Positions 27,710 through 37,419 are shown, numbered from the stretch's first letter. The stretch: 64,000 bases of DNA from Bacteroidota bacterium (GCA_013286235.1 JABDGE010000007.1:1-64000); one strand, 5' to 3'. Translations and numbers: made by a program. Notes: a model not told the origin generated them from the letters alone.

Positions 27710-30268
27710 ATGGAATTTAAATTGATTTGTCGACGGCTTAGCCTGTTTAGCTTTCTATTATTTTTTTCTTCAGTCGTGCTGGCGCAGAATACAATTGTAA
27801 CCGGTACCGTAACCGATGCTTCCAACAAAAAACCGCTTCCGTTCGTTGTAGTTGCATTTTCAGGCACTACGATTGGCAAAACCACCGACATAAATGGTAA
27901 ATATTCCTTGAACGTCCGCCTGCAGGTTACGCAGCTCCGGGTTTCATTCGTCGGCTATAAGACTGCCCTATATCCCGTTAAACCGGGTGTTACCCAAGTT
28001 ATTAACGTGAGACTGGTTCCGGTTACCAGCCAGTTGCAGGAGGTGGTTGTAAAGTCGGGTAAAAAACCAAAATACCGCAATAAAAATAACCCTGCTGTTG
28101 AATTGATCCGCCAGGTGATTGACAACAAGGAGAAAAACCGGCCCGAAAACTACGATTATGTAGAGTATGAGGAGTACGACAAAATGCAGTTTTCCCTGGT
28201 GAACGTTGCGGCCAACGCAGGCGATAAAAAACTGCTGAAGCCTTACAAATTCATGTTCGATAACCGCGACAGCACCTCTTTCCCGGGGGAGTCGCTCCTG
28301 CCGTTTTTTGTGAATGAAAAAGTTTCGCAATATTACTACCGCAAGAATCCCGAAAAAGAAAAGACGAAGACACTCGGCCAAAAAACCGTAAACTTTGGCG
28401 GCGCTATAGACGCCCAGGGCCTCGACGTATACTTTAAATATATAATTGCAAAGGTCGATATTTACGATAATAACATATTCCTGGTAGGCACCAACTTTTT
28501 AAGCCCGATTACCGGAACAGCGCCCAGTTTTTATAAATACTTTATAACGGACACCGTAACCGTTGCCAACAAGAAGTTCGTCGAACTAAGCTTTACCCCC
28601 CGCAACACGACTGACCAGCTGCTTGAAGGCAAATTATATATTTCACTTGACGGCAACTACGCGGTGGAGGGAGATCAGCTGACGGTAAACAAGCATATCA
28701 ACGTTAATTTTGTTAACAATCTGCAGGTGCGCCAGGAGTTTGAGCAAAATCCCGACGGGCGCTACCACTTGAGTAAAAGTATCGTGTTTGCCAATTTTGC
28801 CGGCAGGGCCAGCAGCAAAAAAGGCATGTTCGGGCTCAGAGAAGTCGTTTACGGTAAGTATGAGGTGAACAAGCAACGCCCTGACACCACCTATCAGCAT
28901 AACGAATTCATGGTTCCCGACGATGCAAAGCAACGCGATGACCAGTTTTGGAAGCAGAACCGCCTGGATACGCTTACCACAGCCGAGGCAAGAACCTATA
29001 AGAACGTTGACAGCCTCAGTAAAATGAAGTCCTTTCAACGCACCCTGGATTGGGCGACGTTTATCCTGGCAGGGTATAAAAACGAAGGCTGGTTTGAAAT
29101 AGGCCCTTCGAATGCTTTTTACAGTTTTAATCCTGTTGAAGGGGCAAAGCTAAGGTTCGGCGGCCGCACCACGCCCGATCTGAGCAAGCGATATTACTTT
29201 GAAAACTATATCGCATATGGCACCACCGATAAAAAGTTCAAGGGTTTTCAAAGCGCGACCTATTCACTGAACGACAAATCCATTTACCAGTTCCCCCAAA
29301 ACTACATCAGGTTTAATGTGCAATATGATACGTTTATCCCGGGGGAAAATTTCCAGTTTGTTGACGAGGACAACGTATTGCTGTCGTTTAAGCGGGGGAA
29401 TAATACCAAGTATGTTTACGACCTCAACTACAGGCTCAACTACGTACACGAATACGAAAATCACTTTTCATATAGTATAGCCTTTCAAACGCAGAACGAA
29501 TCCCCCACCGGTTCACTTTATTTCCAGGACTACAACAGCAACGGGCAGTTGCAAAATATACACAATTTGTTGTCCACGGATCTTTCAGTGGACTTACGTT
29601 ACGCGCCCAACGAACAATTTTACCAGGGGAAAATATACCGTTACCCGGTGCCGAGTAAATCACCGATATTTTACCTGAATTTCGACCAGGGCCTTTCTAA
29701 CGTTTTAGGGGGACAATACAGCTGGGAAAAACTCGAAGCCCGCATCGACAAGCGTTTTTATTTTTCGTTTTTGGGGTATGCCGATGTCACGGGTGACGCC
29801 GGGCACTTATTCGGCCAGGTACCCTACCCTCTTTTGGATATTTTCCATGCCAACCAGACTTACTCCTACCAGATCTACTCCTACAATTTAATGAATTTTC
29901 TTGAATTTGTATCTGATCATTATGAAAGCATCAGCATCGACCAGCATTTCCAGGGGTTTTTCTTTAACAAAATACCATTGTTTAAAAAATTAAAATGGCG
30001 CGAAACGGCATCATTTAAGGCGATATGGGGCGGTTTGAGCAACGAGAATAACCCGGCGCTCCATCCCTCGCTTTACCAGCTGCCGATCGCCTCGAACGGG
30101 CAACCGATTACTTATGGACTGGGCAGCACTCCTTATACAGAAGCAAGTGTAGGTATCGAAAACATTTTTAAATTTGTGCGGGTTGACCTGGTTCACCGGT
30201 TCACTTATCTCGACCACCCTGATGTGGCGCGATGGGGTATACGCACACTGGTTCAACTTAGCTTTTAA
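27710..30268 (+). CDS. DUF5686 outer-membrane-type protein with carboxypeptidase-like N-terminal domain
   Basis: An 852 aa protein. A signal peptide (SLFSFLLFFSSVVLAQ) is followed by a CarboxypepD_reg-like beta-sandwich (about 27-105: VTGTVTDASNKKPLPFVVV) and a long beta-strand-rich region ending RWGIRTLVQLSF. The aromatic C-terminus is typical of outer-membrane barrels. The function of DUF5686 is unknown. Its position between a lipid phosphatase and a lipid headgroup transferase suggests a link to placing or sensing the new lipids in the outer membrane, which is speculation. Confidence 0.85.
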   Translation: MEFKLICRRLSLFSFLLFFSSVVLAQNTIVTGTVTDASNKKPLPFVVVAFSGTTIGKTTDINGKYSLNVRLQVTQLRVSFVGYKTALYPVKPGVTQVINVRLVPVTSQLQEVVVKSGKKPKYRNKNNPAVELIRQVIDNKEKNRPENYDYVEYEEYDKMQFSLVNVAANAGDKKLLKPYKFMFDNRDSTSFPGESLLPFFVNEKVSQYYYRKNPEKEKTKTLGQKTVNFGGAIDAQGLDVYFKYIIAKVDIYDNNIFLVGTNFLSPITGTAPSFYKYFITDTVTVANKKFVELSFTPRNTTDQLLEGKLYISLDGNYAVEGDQLTVNKHINVNFVNNLQVRQEFEQNPDGRYHLSKSIVFANFAGRASSKKGMFGLREVVYGKYEVNKQRPDTTYQHNEFMVPDDAKQRDDQFWKQNRLDTLTTAEARTYKNVDSLSKMKSFQRTLDWATFILAGYKNEGWFEIGPSNAFYSFNPVEGAKLRFGGRTTPDLSKRYYFENYIAYGTTDKKFKGFQSATYSLNDKSIYQFPQNYIRFNVQYDTFIPGENFQFVDEDNVLLSFKRGNNTKYVYDLNYRLNYVHEYENHFSYSIAFQTQNESPTGSLYFQDYNSNGQLQNIHNLLSTDLSVDLRYAPNEQFYQGKIYRYPVPSKSPIFYLNFDQGLSNVLGGQYSWEKLEARIDKRFYFSFLGYADVTGDAGHLFGQVPYPLLDIFHANQTYSYQIYSYNLMNFLEFVSDHYESISIDQHFQGFFFNKIPLFKKLKWRETASFKAIWGGLSNENNPALHPSLYQLPIASNGQPITYGLGSTPYTEASVGIENIFKFVRVDLVHRFTYLDHPDVARWGIRTLVQLSF

Positions 30269-30272
30269 TATT

Positions 30273-31010
30273 TTGATAACAGCAAAAAAAAACGTGGCGC
30301 AGCAAACATCTTTACGCACCAACCTTCAGCTTGGTATTTACAGGGTAATTGACCCTGTTGTAAAGGTGTTTATTAAGTTAGGCCTTACGCCCAACGCAGT
30401 CACCACTATAGGATTTGTATTGAATGTTGGCGTTGCTGTTATCTTCATACTGGGCGCCGAAGAAGGCAACCGCGGCGACTTATCCTATGTGGGTTGGGCA
30501 GGCGCCTTGATCTTGTTCGGTGGCTTATTTGACATGCTGGATGGACAGGTGGCGCGTTTGGGGAATATGAAGTCCACATTTGGCGCCCTATACGATTCAG
30601 TGCTCGACCGTTATAGCGAACTGATCATGTTTTTGGGCATCTGCTATTACCTGGTAGGCCACCATTATTTTTTAAGTTCCCTTTTTGCCTTTATCGCACT
30701 GATCGGCTCGATGATGGTAAGCTACGTGAGGGCGCGTGCCGAAGGGCTTGGTATTGAGTGCAAAGGCGGTCTGATGCAGCGGCCGGAGCGGGTGGTAACC
30801 ATTGGCGTTTGTGCGCTTGCCTGCGGGATTGCTTCGTCATACATTGGCGGCGATTATAAATTATACGTTCCGGGTATCAAATTCCATGTGTTCGAAACCA
30901 TGTCGATATTTACAATTCCTATCGCTATTGTGGCTGTGCTCACCAATATCACCGCGTTCAACAGGTTGTTGGATGCCAAAAAAGCCCTGCTGGAGCAAAA
31001 CAGGAAGTAG
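30273..31010 (+). CDS. CDP-alcohol phosphatidyltransferase, probable phosphatidylinositol-phosphate synthase
   Basis: An inner-membrane enzyme joining a CDP-lipid to an alcohol. The full motif is present in DMLDGQVARLG...GALYDSVLD, with exact DxxDGxxARx8Gx3Dx3D spacing. Inositol phosphate is the likely acceptor because ino1 is in the locus. The track start at 30174 overlaps the DUF5686 gene by 95 nt with non-family sequence. A TTG at 30273 or GTG at 30294, just after the preceding stop at 30268, fits better. Five to six helices are predicted. Confidence 0.85.
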   Translation: MITAKKNVAQQTSLRTNLQLGIYRVIDPVVKVFIKLGLTPNAVTTIGFVLNVGVAVIFILGAEEGNRGDLSYVGWAGALILFGGLFDMLDGQVARLGNMKSTFGALYDSVLDRYSELIMFLGICYYLVGHHYFLSSLFAFIALIGSMMVSYVRARAEGLGIECKGGLMQRPERVVTIGVCALACGIASSYIGGDYKLYVPGIKFHVFETMSIFTIPIAIVAVLTNITAFNRLLDAKKALLEQNRK

Positions 31011-31217
31011 CCGGCCGGGGCACTTTAACAGCTCAATCTGTTTTTAACGGTTTACATCGCACAAGAAATGTCGTATATTCGCAACAATTTACCGGGAGCA
31101 TTTTTTGTTAACGAAATGTTTATTAAAATTGATGAACTGTTTCAATTTTAATAACGTACTTATATAAATTTATTGACAGGCGCAGAAATCAGCATGCATT
31201 TTTAACCCTGGACGGCC

Positions 31218-31838
31218 ATGAAGAAGAAATACGTATCGAACTCGCAGGAATCGGTGAGGATGTTTAAAAACAACCTCCTTGAAAGTTTATCAAAGGTGCA
31301 TTTTACCGTTCCGCTCTATATTTTCGTTCCCGTAATCTTGTTTTGTATTTATAAGGATTTTGAATATCACATCGGTGTACTGACTTTTTTTGAACTGTTT
31401 TTCCTCGGCTTATTCATCTGGACCTTTGTGGAGTACATTATGCATCGTTTTGTATTCCATTATATGCCTAAGGACAAACCCTGGGCGCTCAGGATGCATT
31501 TCATATTTCATGGCGTACACCACGATTACCCGAGTGATGCCAGGCGTTTAGTACTCCCGCCATCCGTAAGCATCCCACTGGCTACTATATTTTATTTTTT
31601 ATTCCAGGCCATCCTGCCTTTAAATTACATATGGGGATTTTTCCCCGGTTTTTTGCTGGGTTACTTGTTTTATGACATATCCCATTACGCCATTCATCAT
31701 TTCAACTTTAAGGGCAACATCTGGAAAAAAATAAAGCAACATCACATGCTGCACCATTACCAGGACCCTGAAAAGGGTTACGGCGTAAGCTCGCCACTTT
31801 GGGACAAGGTATTCCGCTCCGATTTTGAAAAAAAATAA
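31218..31838 (+). CDS. Fatty acid hydroxylase superfamily protein, probable sphingolipid 2-hydroxylase
   Basis: A 206 aa membrane di-iron enzyme with histidine boxes HRFVFH, HGVHHDYP, HYAIHH and QHHMLHH. These match the FA2H/Scs7 type that hydroxylates the N-acyl chain of ceramides. Four hydrophobic helices surround the boxes. The stop is directly followed by the PAP2-like gene. 2-Hydroxy-acyl ceramides are well known from Sphingobacteriaceae, which fits the locus. Carotenoid hydroxylase is an alternative but no carotenoid genes adjoin. Confidence 0.87.
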   Translation: MKKKYVSNSQESVRMFKNNLLESLSKVHFTVPLYIFVPVILFCIYKDFEYHIGVLTFFELFFLGLFIWTFVEYIMHRFVFHYMPKDKPWALRMHFIFHGVHHDYPSDARRLVLPPSVSIPLATIFYFLFQAILPLNYIWGFFPGFLLGYLFYDISHYAIHHFNFKGNIWKKIKQHHMLHHYQDPEKGYGVSSPLWDKVFRSDFEKK

Positions 31839-31839
31839 C

Positions 31840-32778
31840 ATGGGCTCCGCTTCAAGTGGTGGTTCAAATACTACTGTAAAACAGGTAGTTATCGTTTTGT
31901 TTCTTACAATTGCTTACCTGTTATCGTCATGGCAACTGTTGGGCTTTAAATGGGACCAGGTGGAGTTGGCGGCTGTTTTCAACCTGTTATTCTTCCTTTC
32001 GGCCGGCACTAAAAAATTCATTTTAGGCTTTTCCATATTTGTAGTTTACTGGATCATCTTCGACTATATGAAGGCCTTCCCTAACTATAAGTTTAACGCT
32101 GTACATATTGCCGACCTGTACGATTGTGAAAAATCGATCTTTGGCTTACACATCAACGGGCAATTGCTCACGCCCAACGAATACTGGCGGGCCAATGGAA
32201 GCACTTTCCTGGATATAATGGGCGGCATTTTTTACCTGTGCTGGATACCTGTGCCCCTTGCTTTTGCGGCTTATTTGTTTTTCACCAACAAGAAGCAGTT
32301 TTTATATTTCTCGCTCACTTTCGTCCTGGTCAATTTTTTAGGGTTCATTGTTTACTACCTCTATCCGGCAGCCCCACCCTGGTATGTGCAATACCACGGT
32401 TTTGTTTTTGATGCCGCAACGCGCGGCAATACCGCAGGGCTTGTTAAATTCGATAACTATTTCCATGCCGGTATATTTAAGTCGATCTATTCGAAAGGCT
32501 CGAACGTTTTCGCTGCGATGCCCTCGCTGCATTCCTCGTACCCGGTGATCGTATTGTACTATGGCTTGAAAAACCGCCTGGGCCTGATGAATATTTTCTT
32601 TGGCATCGTAATGATTGGAATTTGGTTTACAGCTGTTTACGCCGGTCACCACTATATTTTAGATGTGCTGGCCGGGATCGTTTGCGCCGGCGCCGGCATA
32701 GGGCTGTTTAACCTCCTGATCAGGTATGCCCGGCGTTTCAGGACTTTCACCGAAAAGTACGAAAACGCGATTAAATAG
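31840..32778 (+). CDS. PAP2-superfamily membrane protein, Aur1-like inositol phosphoceramide synthase candidate
   Basis: About 312 aa with six or more helices. The phosphatase/transferase motifs are NVFAAMPSLHSSYP and YAGHHYILDVLAG. The spacing and the AAMPSLH wording resemble the Aur1/IPC synthase branch more than plain PAP2 phosphatases. It would transfer phosphoinositol from phosphatidylinositol to ceramide. The track uses a TTG at 31825 inside the hydroxylase gene; the ATG at 31840, 1 bp after that gene's stop, is preferred. It is the last gene of the lipid locus. Confidence 0.82.
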   Translation: MGSASSGGSNTTVKQVVIVLFLTIAYLLSSWQLLGFKWDQVELAAVFNLLFFLSAGTKKFILGFSIFVVYWIIFDYMKAFPNYKFNAVHIADLYDCEKSIFGLHINGQLLTPNEYWRANGSTFLDIMGGIFYLCWIPVPLAFAAYLFFTNKKQFLYFSLTFVLVNFLGFIVYYLYPAAPPWYVQYHGFVFDAATRGNTAGLVKFDNYFHAGIFKSIYSKGSNVFAAMPSLHSSYPVIVLYYGLKNRLGLMNIFFGIVMIGIWFTAVYAGHHYILDVLAGIVCAGAGIGLFNLLIRYARRFRTFTEKYENAIK

Positions 32779-33007
32779 CCCATATTTCATTGCCTGATTA
32801 CGATCCTAACGGGTTTCGGACCATTTTTTCTACACTTTTGCTTAGTTGTAAACAGGTGTTAATAATTCACCATTGGTAATTTATTTCAAAAATACCATTG
32901 AAACAGAAGTTTTTATGAGCAAATTTGTAGAAAGAACAGCGGATCCTGATTAAAGGGCATAATATTTGCCCGATTGCAACTGAATTGAACCCCTCGCTGG
33001 ATAGCAT

Positions 33008-34087
33008 ATGAAAGTAGTTTTTACAATAATTATTTTATTATTTGGTTTAAAGCTATCGGCTGCCGCTCAATCTGTTGATACCTCCAAAATATCGGCAATA
33101 ACCCGCGATTCACTTAAAATGCTGGCGGCTGCGAGGGCAGATAGCGCTAACGAAACTGCTCACACCGATAGTGCGGCAGTTGTCGATCCTAACCTAAAGC
33201 CAATTGAACCTGTAAAAAAAGAAGCCCCTTTTGTTTATGTGGATTATTTTCCTGGCTTTCGCCGTTTAAACTCCGGGTTGGAGCTCGACAGCCTGAAGCA
33301 AACTGTATTGGCAGAAATTGCCCGGCAAATCCAAATCAGGAAGATAATATTGCGCAATGAACAGGTTAAGCTGGCTGGCTTAGCTAAAATCGATGATCTT
33401 GACAGTCTTAAATTGGCTTTGGGTCAAACCACTATCGACACGCTTAGAGGCTTTCTATTCAGCAGAATAGCTTTGAAATATTTGAGCATGGATAACGACA
33501 GTCTTGCGGATGAAAAAAAACGGCTGATCTATGAAAATGCTGCTATCAGTTATTCGCTGAAAGGCCTGCATGAATACAATGCCTTTGATGACAGCACAGG
33601 TTTGCGTGAAAGCTATACCAACTTGTCGACCGCGTATAATGCCGAAAGAAAGTACACCGAGGCCAAATGGTTCATTTTACAGGCCAACACTTTGGCCCGT
33701 TACCAGGCTGATACGGCAAATATCATCTCGACGCTTATAGCGCTGGCTGCTATAAAGAGTGAAATCAAGGACTATACACTCGCGATGAGTGACCTGGACA
33801 AGGCATTACAGATGTCCATCGTTACGCACAAGCCGCAAACCCAATTGCTGGTGCTGAAGAACTTTGCATATTTATACAGTGTGATGCAGAACTATCCGAA
33901 AGAAGCTATGGTGCTAAAAAAACGCGATGACCTGCTCGACAGCATCCGTAAAGCCGAAGAAGCCGAACTCGCCAAAGCGGCGGCGCTAAAGAAACGCCAG
34001 GACGCATTAATCAAAAAAAAACTTTTCTTAGCCAGCTTACGGAAAAACTCAAAAACCAGCTCGCCCGCAAAAACAGCTTCATTGTAA
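33008..34087 (+). CDS. Secreted TPR-like protein, C-terminal membrane part shifted out of frame
   Basis: A 359 aa ORF with a signal peptide (IIILLFGLKLSAAAQ), a Ser/Asp/Ala-rich linker and an all-helical TPR-like region (about 160-310: AAISYSLKGLHEYNAFDD, YTEAKWFILQANTLARYQAD). It resembles the TPR half of Bacteroidota sensor or regulator proteins with a later transmembrane helix. The end (LASLRKNSKTSSPAKTASL) looks unnatural. The other frame after the A9 tract at 34013-34021 continues as a helix plus transmembrane segment, so the protein is probably C-terminally frameshifted. Confidence 0.7.
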   Translation: MKVVFTIIILLFGLKLSAAAQSVDTSKISAITRDSLKMLAAARADSANETAHTDSAAVVDPNLKPIEPVKKEAPFVYVDYFPGFRRLNSGLELDSLKQTVLAEIARQIQIRKIILRNEQVKLAGLAKIDDLDSLKLALGQTTIDTLRGFLFSRIALKYLSMDNDSLADEKKRLIYENAAISYSLKGLHEYNAFDDSTGLRESYTNLSTAYNAERKYTEAKWFILQANTLARYQADTANIISTLIALAAIKSEIKDYTLAMSDLDKALQMSIVTHKPQTQLLVLKNFAYLYSVMQNYPKEAMVLKKRDDLLDSIRKAEEAELAKAAALKKRQDALIKKKLFLASLRKNSKTSSPAKTASL

Positions 34088-34197
34088 TCTTACTTTCCGT
34101 CATCGTACTGATGATTGCGGCGGTTTTTCTTTCCAGCAAAGAAAAACGCGTTAAGGTTGTGGCGGTTATCCGCAGGAAAAGACACAGATCGAAATAA
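34022..34197 (+). other. Out-of-frame continuation encoding a transmembrane helix
   Basis: Directly after the A9 tract the alternative frame reads TFLSQLTEKLKNQLARKNSF, then the hydrophobic IVILLSVIVLMIAAVFL and a basic tail ending HRSK and TAA at 34197. One extra A (or slippage on the tract) would fuse it to the TPR protein. Confidence 0.65.
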
Positions 34198-34278
34198 TAT
34201 AATCGTCATGCATTCGTAATAAACCATTGGTTAATAAATGGTATTAAACTGATCAGGCTTTTAATTGTCATACACCGT

Positions 34279-34839
34279 ATGAAAAGATTATTGAGCACAT
34301 TTATACTTGTTATAGGTTTATTTTATGGTCTGGGTGCTTATTGCCAGCAAACGGTAAGCACGCCGCAGTTCAGGCGGGCTTTTTTGGAAAATATTAACCG
34401 CGTGCGGGTCCGGGGCTGCAATTGCGGAACAGTGTATATGCCCCCTGCCCCACCCCTTGTTTGGAATGAACAGTTAGAGGTCTCGGCGATCGGTCACGCG
34501 ACTGACATGGCTGTGCAAAATTATTTCAGCCATACCAGCCTTGACGGCCGCACCATGCAGGATCGGATCCGGATGGCCGGCTATACCTATAAAGGCTTTA
34601 GAAGCTATCAAATTGGAGAAAACATTGCATTCGGCCCTGAGACCATTGCCGAAGTGATGCAGGGCTGGTTTCATAGCCCCGGTCATTGCAAAAACCTGAT
34701 GAACCCCGCGTTTAAGGAAATTGGCATAGCCGAAAACAACACCTATTGGGTGCAGGATTTCGGCGGCCGGGAGGAATTCAGCGCCGAAGAGCAGCGGATG
34801 ATCAAAAGCGGCCGGTACAAGCTGATCGAGCGGAATTGA
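34279..34839 (+). CDS. Secreted CAP-domain (SCP-like) protein
   Basis: A 186 aa protein with a signal peptide (FILVIGLFYGLGAYCQQ, possibly lipidated at Cys) and one CAP domain. The CAP signature residues appear in LEVSAIGHATDMAVQNYFSHTSLDG, GENIAFG and MQGWFHSPGHCKNLMNPAFKEIGIAE. The cavity histidines are in GHATDM and SPGHC. Bacterial CAP proteins are mostly uncharacterised extracellular proteins. No partner gene is evident. Confidence 0.88.
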   Translation: MKRLLSTFILVIGLFYGLGAYCQQTVSTPQFRRAFLENINRVRVRGCNCGTVYMPPAPPLVWNEQLEVSAIGHATDMAVQNYFSHTSLDGRTMQDRIRMAGYTYKGFRSYQIGENIAFGPETIAEVMQGWFHSPGHCKNLMNPAFKEIGIAENNTYWVQDFGGREEFSAEEQRMIKSGRYKLIERN

Positions 34840-35161
34840 CTGCTATAAGTCGAAAGTCGTCCCGATTGCGATCGGGAGAGTCTTAAGTCGGAAGAGGAGG
34901 AAAGACTAAGGACACCGTTGACATGATGGGAGTCATTCCGATTATTTTGTTTCAGTGCCGTATGCTCAAACGCAATTTAATCCTTTCTGTGAAATCAGTG
35001 TAATCAACTAAATCAGTGGTTCAGACACCTTTCGTAACAAAAAAGTTAAACTGAAATAAAATTTATAAAAAGCTGTTATAAACATAAAAGCGCAAACACT
35101 GTTGAGCTTTTATAAGCGGGTGAGATCACCATAAATCCCCGCGGTATCTATCTTTCCAACT
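34840..35161. other. Gene-free stretch with a palindrome
   Basis: About 320 bp. CCCGATTGCGATCGGG at 34861-34876 belongs to the dispersed palindrome family. GTGAAATCAGTGTAATCAAC near 34990 is a common intergenic word. The second half is AT-rich and presumably carries the promoter of the next gene. Confidence 0.55.
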
Positions 35162-36778
35162 ATGTTTTGTTCATCTCATTTTTCTGAAAAATCCGCCAAT
35201 TTTTTTTATCGCTTTAAGAATAAATTCCAGGTCAGGCCGGCTGGAGTAATCTTTTTGCTGGCTTTGTTTCCGTTTTTGGCGCACGCCGAAGATTTTAAGT
35301 TCCGCGTAAAAAATAACACCAAAAACGTCGTAACCGTATTTTACAAGATCAGTAAAAAATCGGGTGTTTTTAAATTGCGCACCTTCGTAAAGCTTGCGCC
35401 GGGCGAAGAAAAGTTAAAGGGTGTTTCCGTAGGTAAAGGCGACACCGTATCTTTTTACGGGCAGGATGCCGAAGACCAGACGTCCGTCATCATCCGGCGC
35501 GACTATGACCTGCTGAGCAAACAAAAAGACGAAGTTTATTACATCCCGATCATCATCCCCGAAAAGGAAAGCTCAAATTTTGAGTCGATGGAGGGCTTAA
35601 GCCTCCAGCTGGAACATAACAAGGTGCTGAATTTTTTGATGAAGCTGGATTCTACATCAATGAGCAGCCTGTCGCTGCTGGAGAACAATTTTCAGAACGT
35701 TTATCCCCTGGGGACCTTCCTTTTCGTGGATACCAAGACCAACCGGCTGCTCCTTCCGCCGCTGGAACCCTCATTTTGGAACAACACCGAAAACTACTTT
35801 ACCATACAGGACAGCGTTTATGCGCTGGTAAACAATAACCGGCAGATGCAGGCCGGCGTGGGGGTGTCGTTCATCGCCAAACTGTTCGATTCGCTGAAAG
35901 TGGATAATGCGGAGGAACTGGAATTTAAGGCTAAGCTGTCGCTGTTGCGATGGAAACCAAGCGCTAACGCCAATATTTACCAGATCATTACCGATAAATC
36001 CTTTGAGTCGTTCCTGCAAAATTGTTATGAACAAATAGACAACCCCGACCAGGAGTACCAGCGCTACCGATTGTATTTTTTATCATCTTATGAGCAGGTT
36101 GACGACCTGGAAATTTCGGGAAAGCAATTTTACACCTACGGCAACGACGCCGATGTTGGCCTGCAGGCGGGTAACGCCAATTTTTCGTTATTCAGCACCA
36201 ATCTGGGGACGCTGTACACCAAAAACAAAACGCTGAGCAATTACTTTTCGGTGCAAAACTCCGTGATCCGCACCAAGGCCTATGACTTCACCGCCCTGCT
36301 TTTTAATGGCTTTAAAAACAGCGTGAAAGAGAAACTGGTAGAAGATGCCTATCAAAACCAAAAACGGTTGGTGAAAGCCATTTTGGGGGAATACGGGCAA
36401 TTGGTGGATTACAATCCAAACCCCACCCAACTCGACCTGGTTAAGCTGAACGACAAGGATACGACAGGCTCGTTAACACCGGTAATTACGACGATAGCTA
36501 ACCTTAGTCCTTATGCTTCCGAGCCGCTCGACACGGCCAAAGCCTCGGCAACCAACGGCAAAAATGAGAAGATAGACGGCTTTAACAACAAGGCAAGGAT
36601 ATTCAATTCGCAACTGAAGGAAATAAACGAACTTATCAAGCAGCTCAACCAAACTAACTCGGATATCGTCAAAATGTCCGAATCAACCAACAATAACCCC
36701 TACCACGATTATGCCAAGAACTCTGCGGGGTTGCTGAAGGAGATAGAGGTGAATACTTCGATTGTGAGAAAGGAGTGA
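35162..36778 (+). CDS. Exported protein of unknown function
   Basis: A 538 aa protein, not recognised. After 25 residues comes a hydrophobic segment GVIFLLALFPFLAHA, consistent with a signal peptide if the true start is further in. The region DFKFRVKNNTKNVVTVFYKISK looks like a beta-sandwich. The middle is mixed helix and strand, and the last 60 residues (QLKEINELIKQLNQTNSDIVKMSE) form a likely coiled coil. No catalytic motif is visible. It is monocistronic and followed by repeats. Confidence 0.65.
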   Translation: MFCSSHFSEKSANFFYRFKNKFQVRPAGVIFLLALFPFLAHAEDFKFRVKNNTKNVVTVFYKISKKSGVFKLRTFVKLAPGEEKLKGVSVGKGDTVSFYGQDAEDQTSVIIRRDYDLLSKQKDEVYYIPIIIPEKESSNFESMEGLSLQLEHNKVLNFLMKLDSTSMSSLSLLENNFQNVYPLGTFLFVDTKTNRLLLPPLEPSFWNNTENYFTIQDSVYALVNNNRQMQAGVGVSFIAKLFDSLKVDNAEELEFKAKLSLLRWKPSANANIYQIITDKSFESFLQNCYEQIDNPDQEYQRYRLYFLSSYEQVDDLEISGKQFYTYGNDADVGLQAGNANFSLFSTNLGTLYTKNKTLSNYFSVQNSVIRTKAYDFTALLFNGFKNSVKEKLVEDAYQNQKRLVKAILGEYGQLVDYNPNPTQLDLVKLNDKDTTGSLTPVITTIANLSPYASEPLDTAKASATNGKNEKIDGFNNKARIFNSQLKEINELIKQLNQTNSDIVKMSESTNNNPYHDYAKNSAGLLKEIEVNTSIVRKE

Positions 36779-36779
36779 A

Positions 36780-36957
36780 TTCAGTTGGCAGTGGGCAGTT
36801 TGCAGTTGCCGGTATGCAGTTTGCAGTTGCCGGTATGCAGTTTGCAGTTGCCTGCGTGCAGCTTGCGGTTTTTTAGCTTATCGTACAAACATCCAACTGC
36901 CCACTGCAAACTGCTTACTTTTTTTTCCAACTGCCCACTGCTAACTGCTTACTTTTC
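36780..36957. repeat. 21-bp tandem repeat and inverted GCAGT repeats
   Basis: GCAGTTTGCAGTTGCCGGTAT occurs at 36795 and 36816, with a partial third copy at 36837 (exact 21-bp period). The opposite orientation follows as CAACTGCCCACTGCAAACTGC at about 36893 and CAACTGCCCACTGCTAACTGC at about 36928. The region can therefore fold back on itself. It lies between convergent genes. Confidence 0.8.
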
Positions 36958-37173
36958 CTTAGGGCCCCGCAGGTGAATAACCAGTCCGTTTAAAAAATTG
37001 CGCAGTATTTGATCCCCACAGGGTTTGAAGTTGGGATGATCGTCCTTGCGGAATATGGCGGCCAGCTCGGTTTTGGTTACCCTGAAATTTGCCAGCTTCA
37101 ACACCTCGATAATGTCGTCGTCGGTAAATTTGAGCGCAACGCGCAGCTTCTTCATGATATCGTTGTTGGACAT
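36949..37173 (-). CDS. DUF1456 (YehS-like) protein
   Basis: A small cytosolic protein of the DUF1456 family. It begins MSNNDIMKKLRVALKFTDDDIIEVLKL and ends CGDQILRNFLNGLVIHLRG, the two halves of the domain. The track start at 37254 adds 27 basic residues not seen in the family. Starting at the Met at 37173 gives 74 aa, which is about one DUF1456 repeat, whereas E. coli YehS has two. The function is unknown. Confidence 0.72.
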   Translation of the reverse strand: MSNNDIMKKLRVALKFTDDDIIEVLKLANFRVTKTELAAIFRKDDHPNFKPCGDQILRNFLNGLVIHLRGPKEK

Positions 37174-37419
37174 ATTTGCTGGTAAAATTAAAGAATATTT
37201 TCCCTTTTTATGACGTTTGACAGTTTTAGGTTTGAATTGGGTTAATAACCCCATTCCCTTCCAGGTATTGTCGCCATCGGGCTATCCAAAAACCACTGAT
37301 TACTTCAGAACGCTGGATATTAATTAAGCTTCGCTTTTCGTTAAGCAAAGCCGGGCAGGAAAATTTTGGCAGGCGTTAAGGGAAAATCAATACTTTTGTA
37401 TTTTAAATGCAGCTATCTT

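Noticed and set aside
27710-30268. TonB-dependent receptor call for the 852-aa protein
   Set aside because: It has the carboxypeptidase-like domain but no plug domain; the rest fits DUF5686.
30174-30272. CDP-alcohol phosphotransferase start at 30174
   Set aside because: It would overlap the DUF5686 C-terminus by 95 nt with non-family sequence; TTG/GTG starts just after the stop are better.
36795-36860. Possible CRISPR array
   Set aside because: Only two to three contiguous 21-bp units without spacers; simple tandem repeat.
36785-36976. 63-aa ORF MAVGSLQLPVCSLQLP
   Set aside because: It is the translation of a 21-bp tandem repeat, with no start context or conservation expected.
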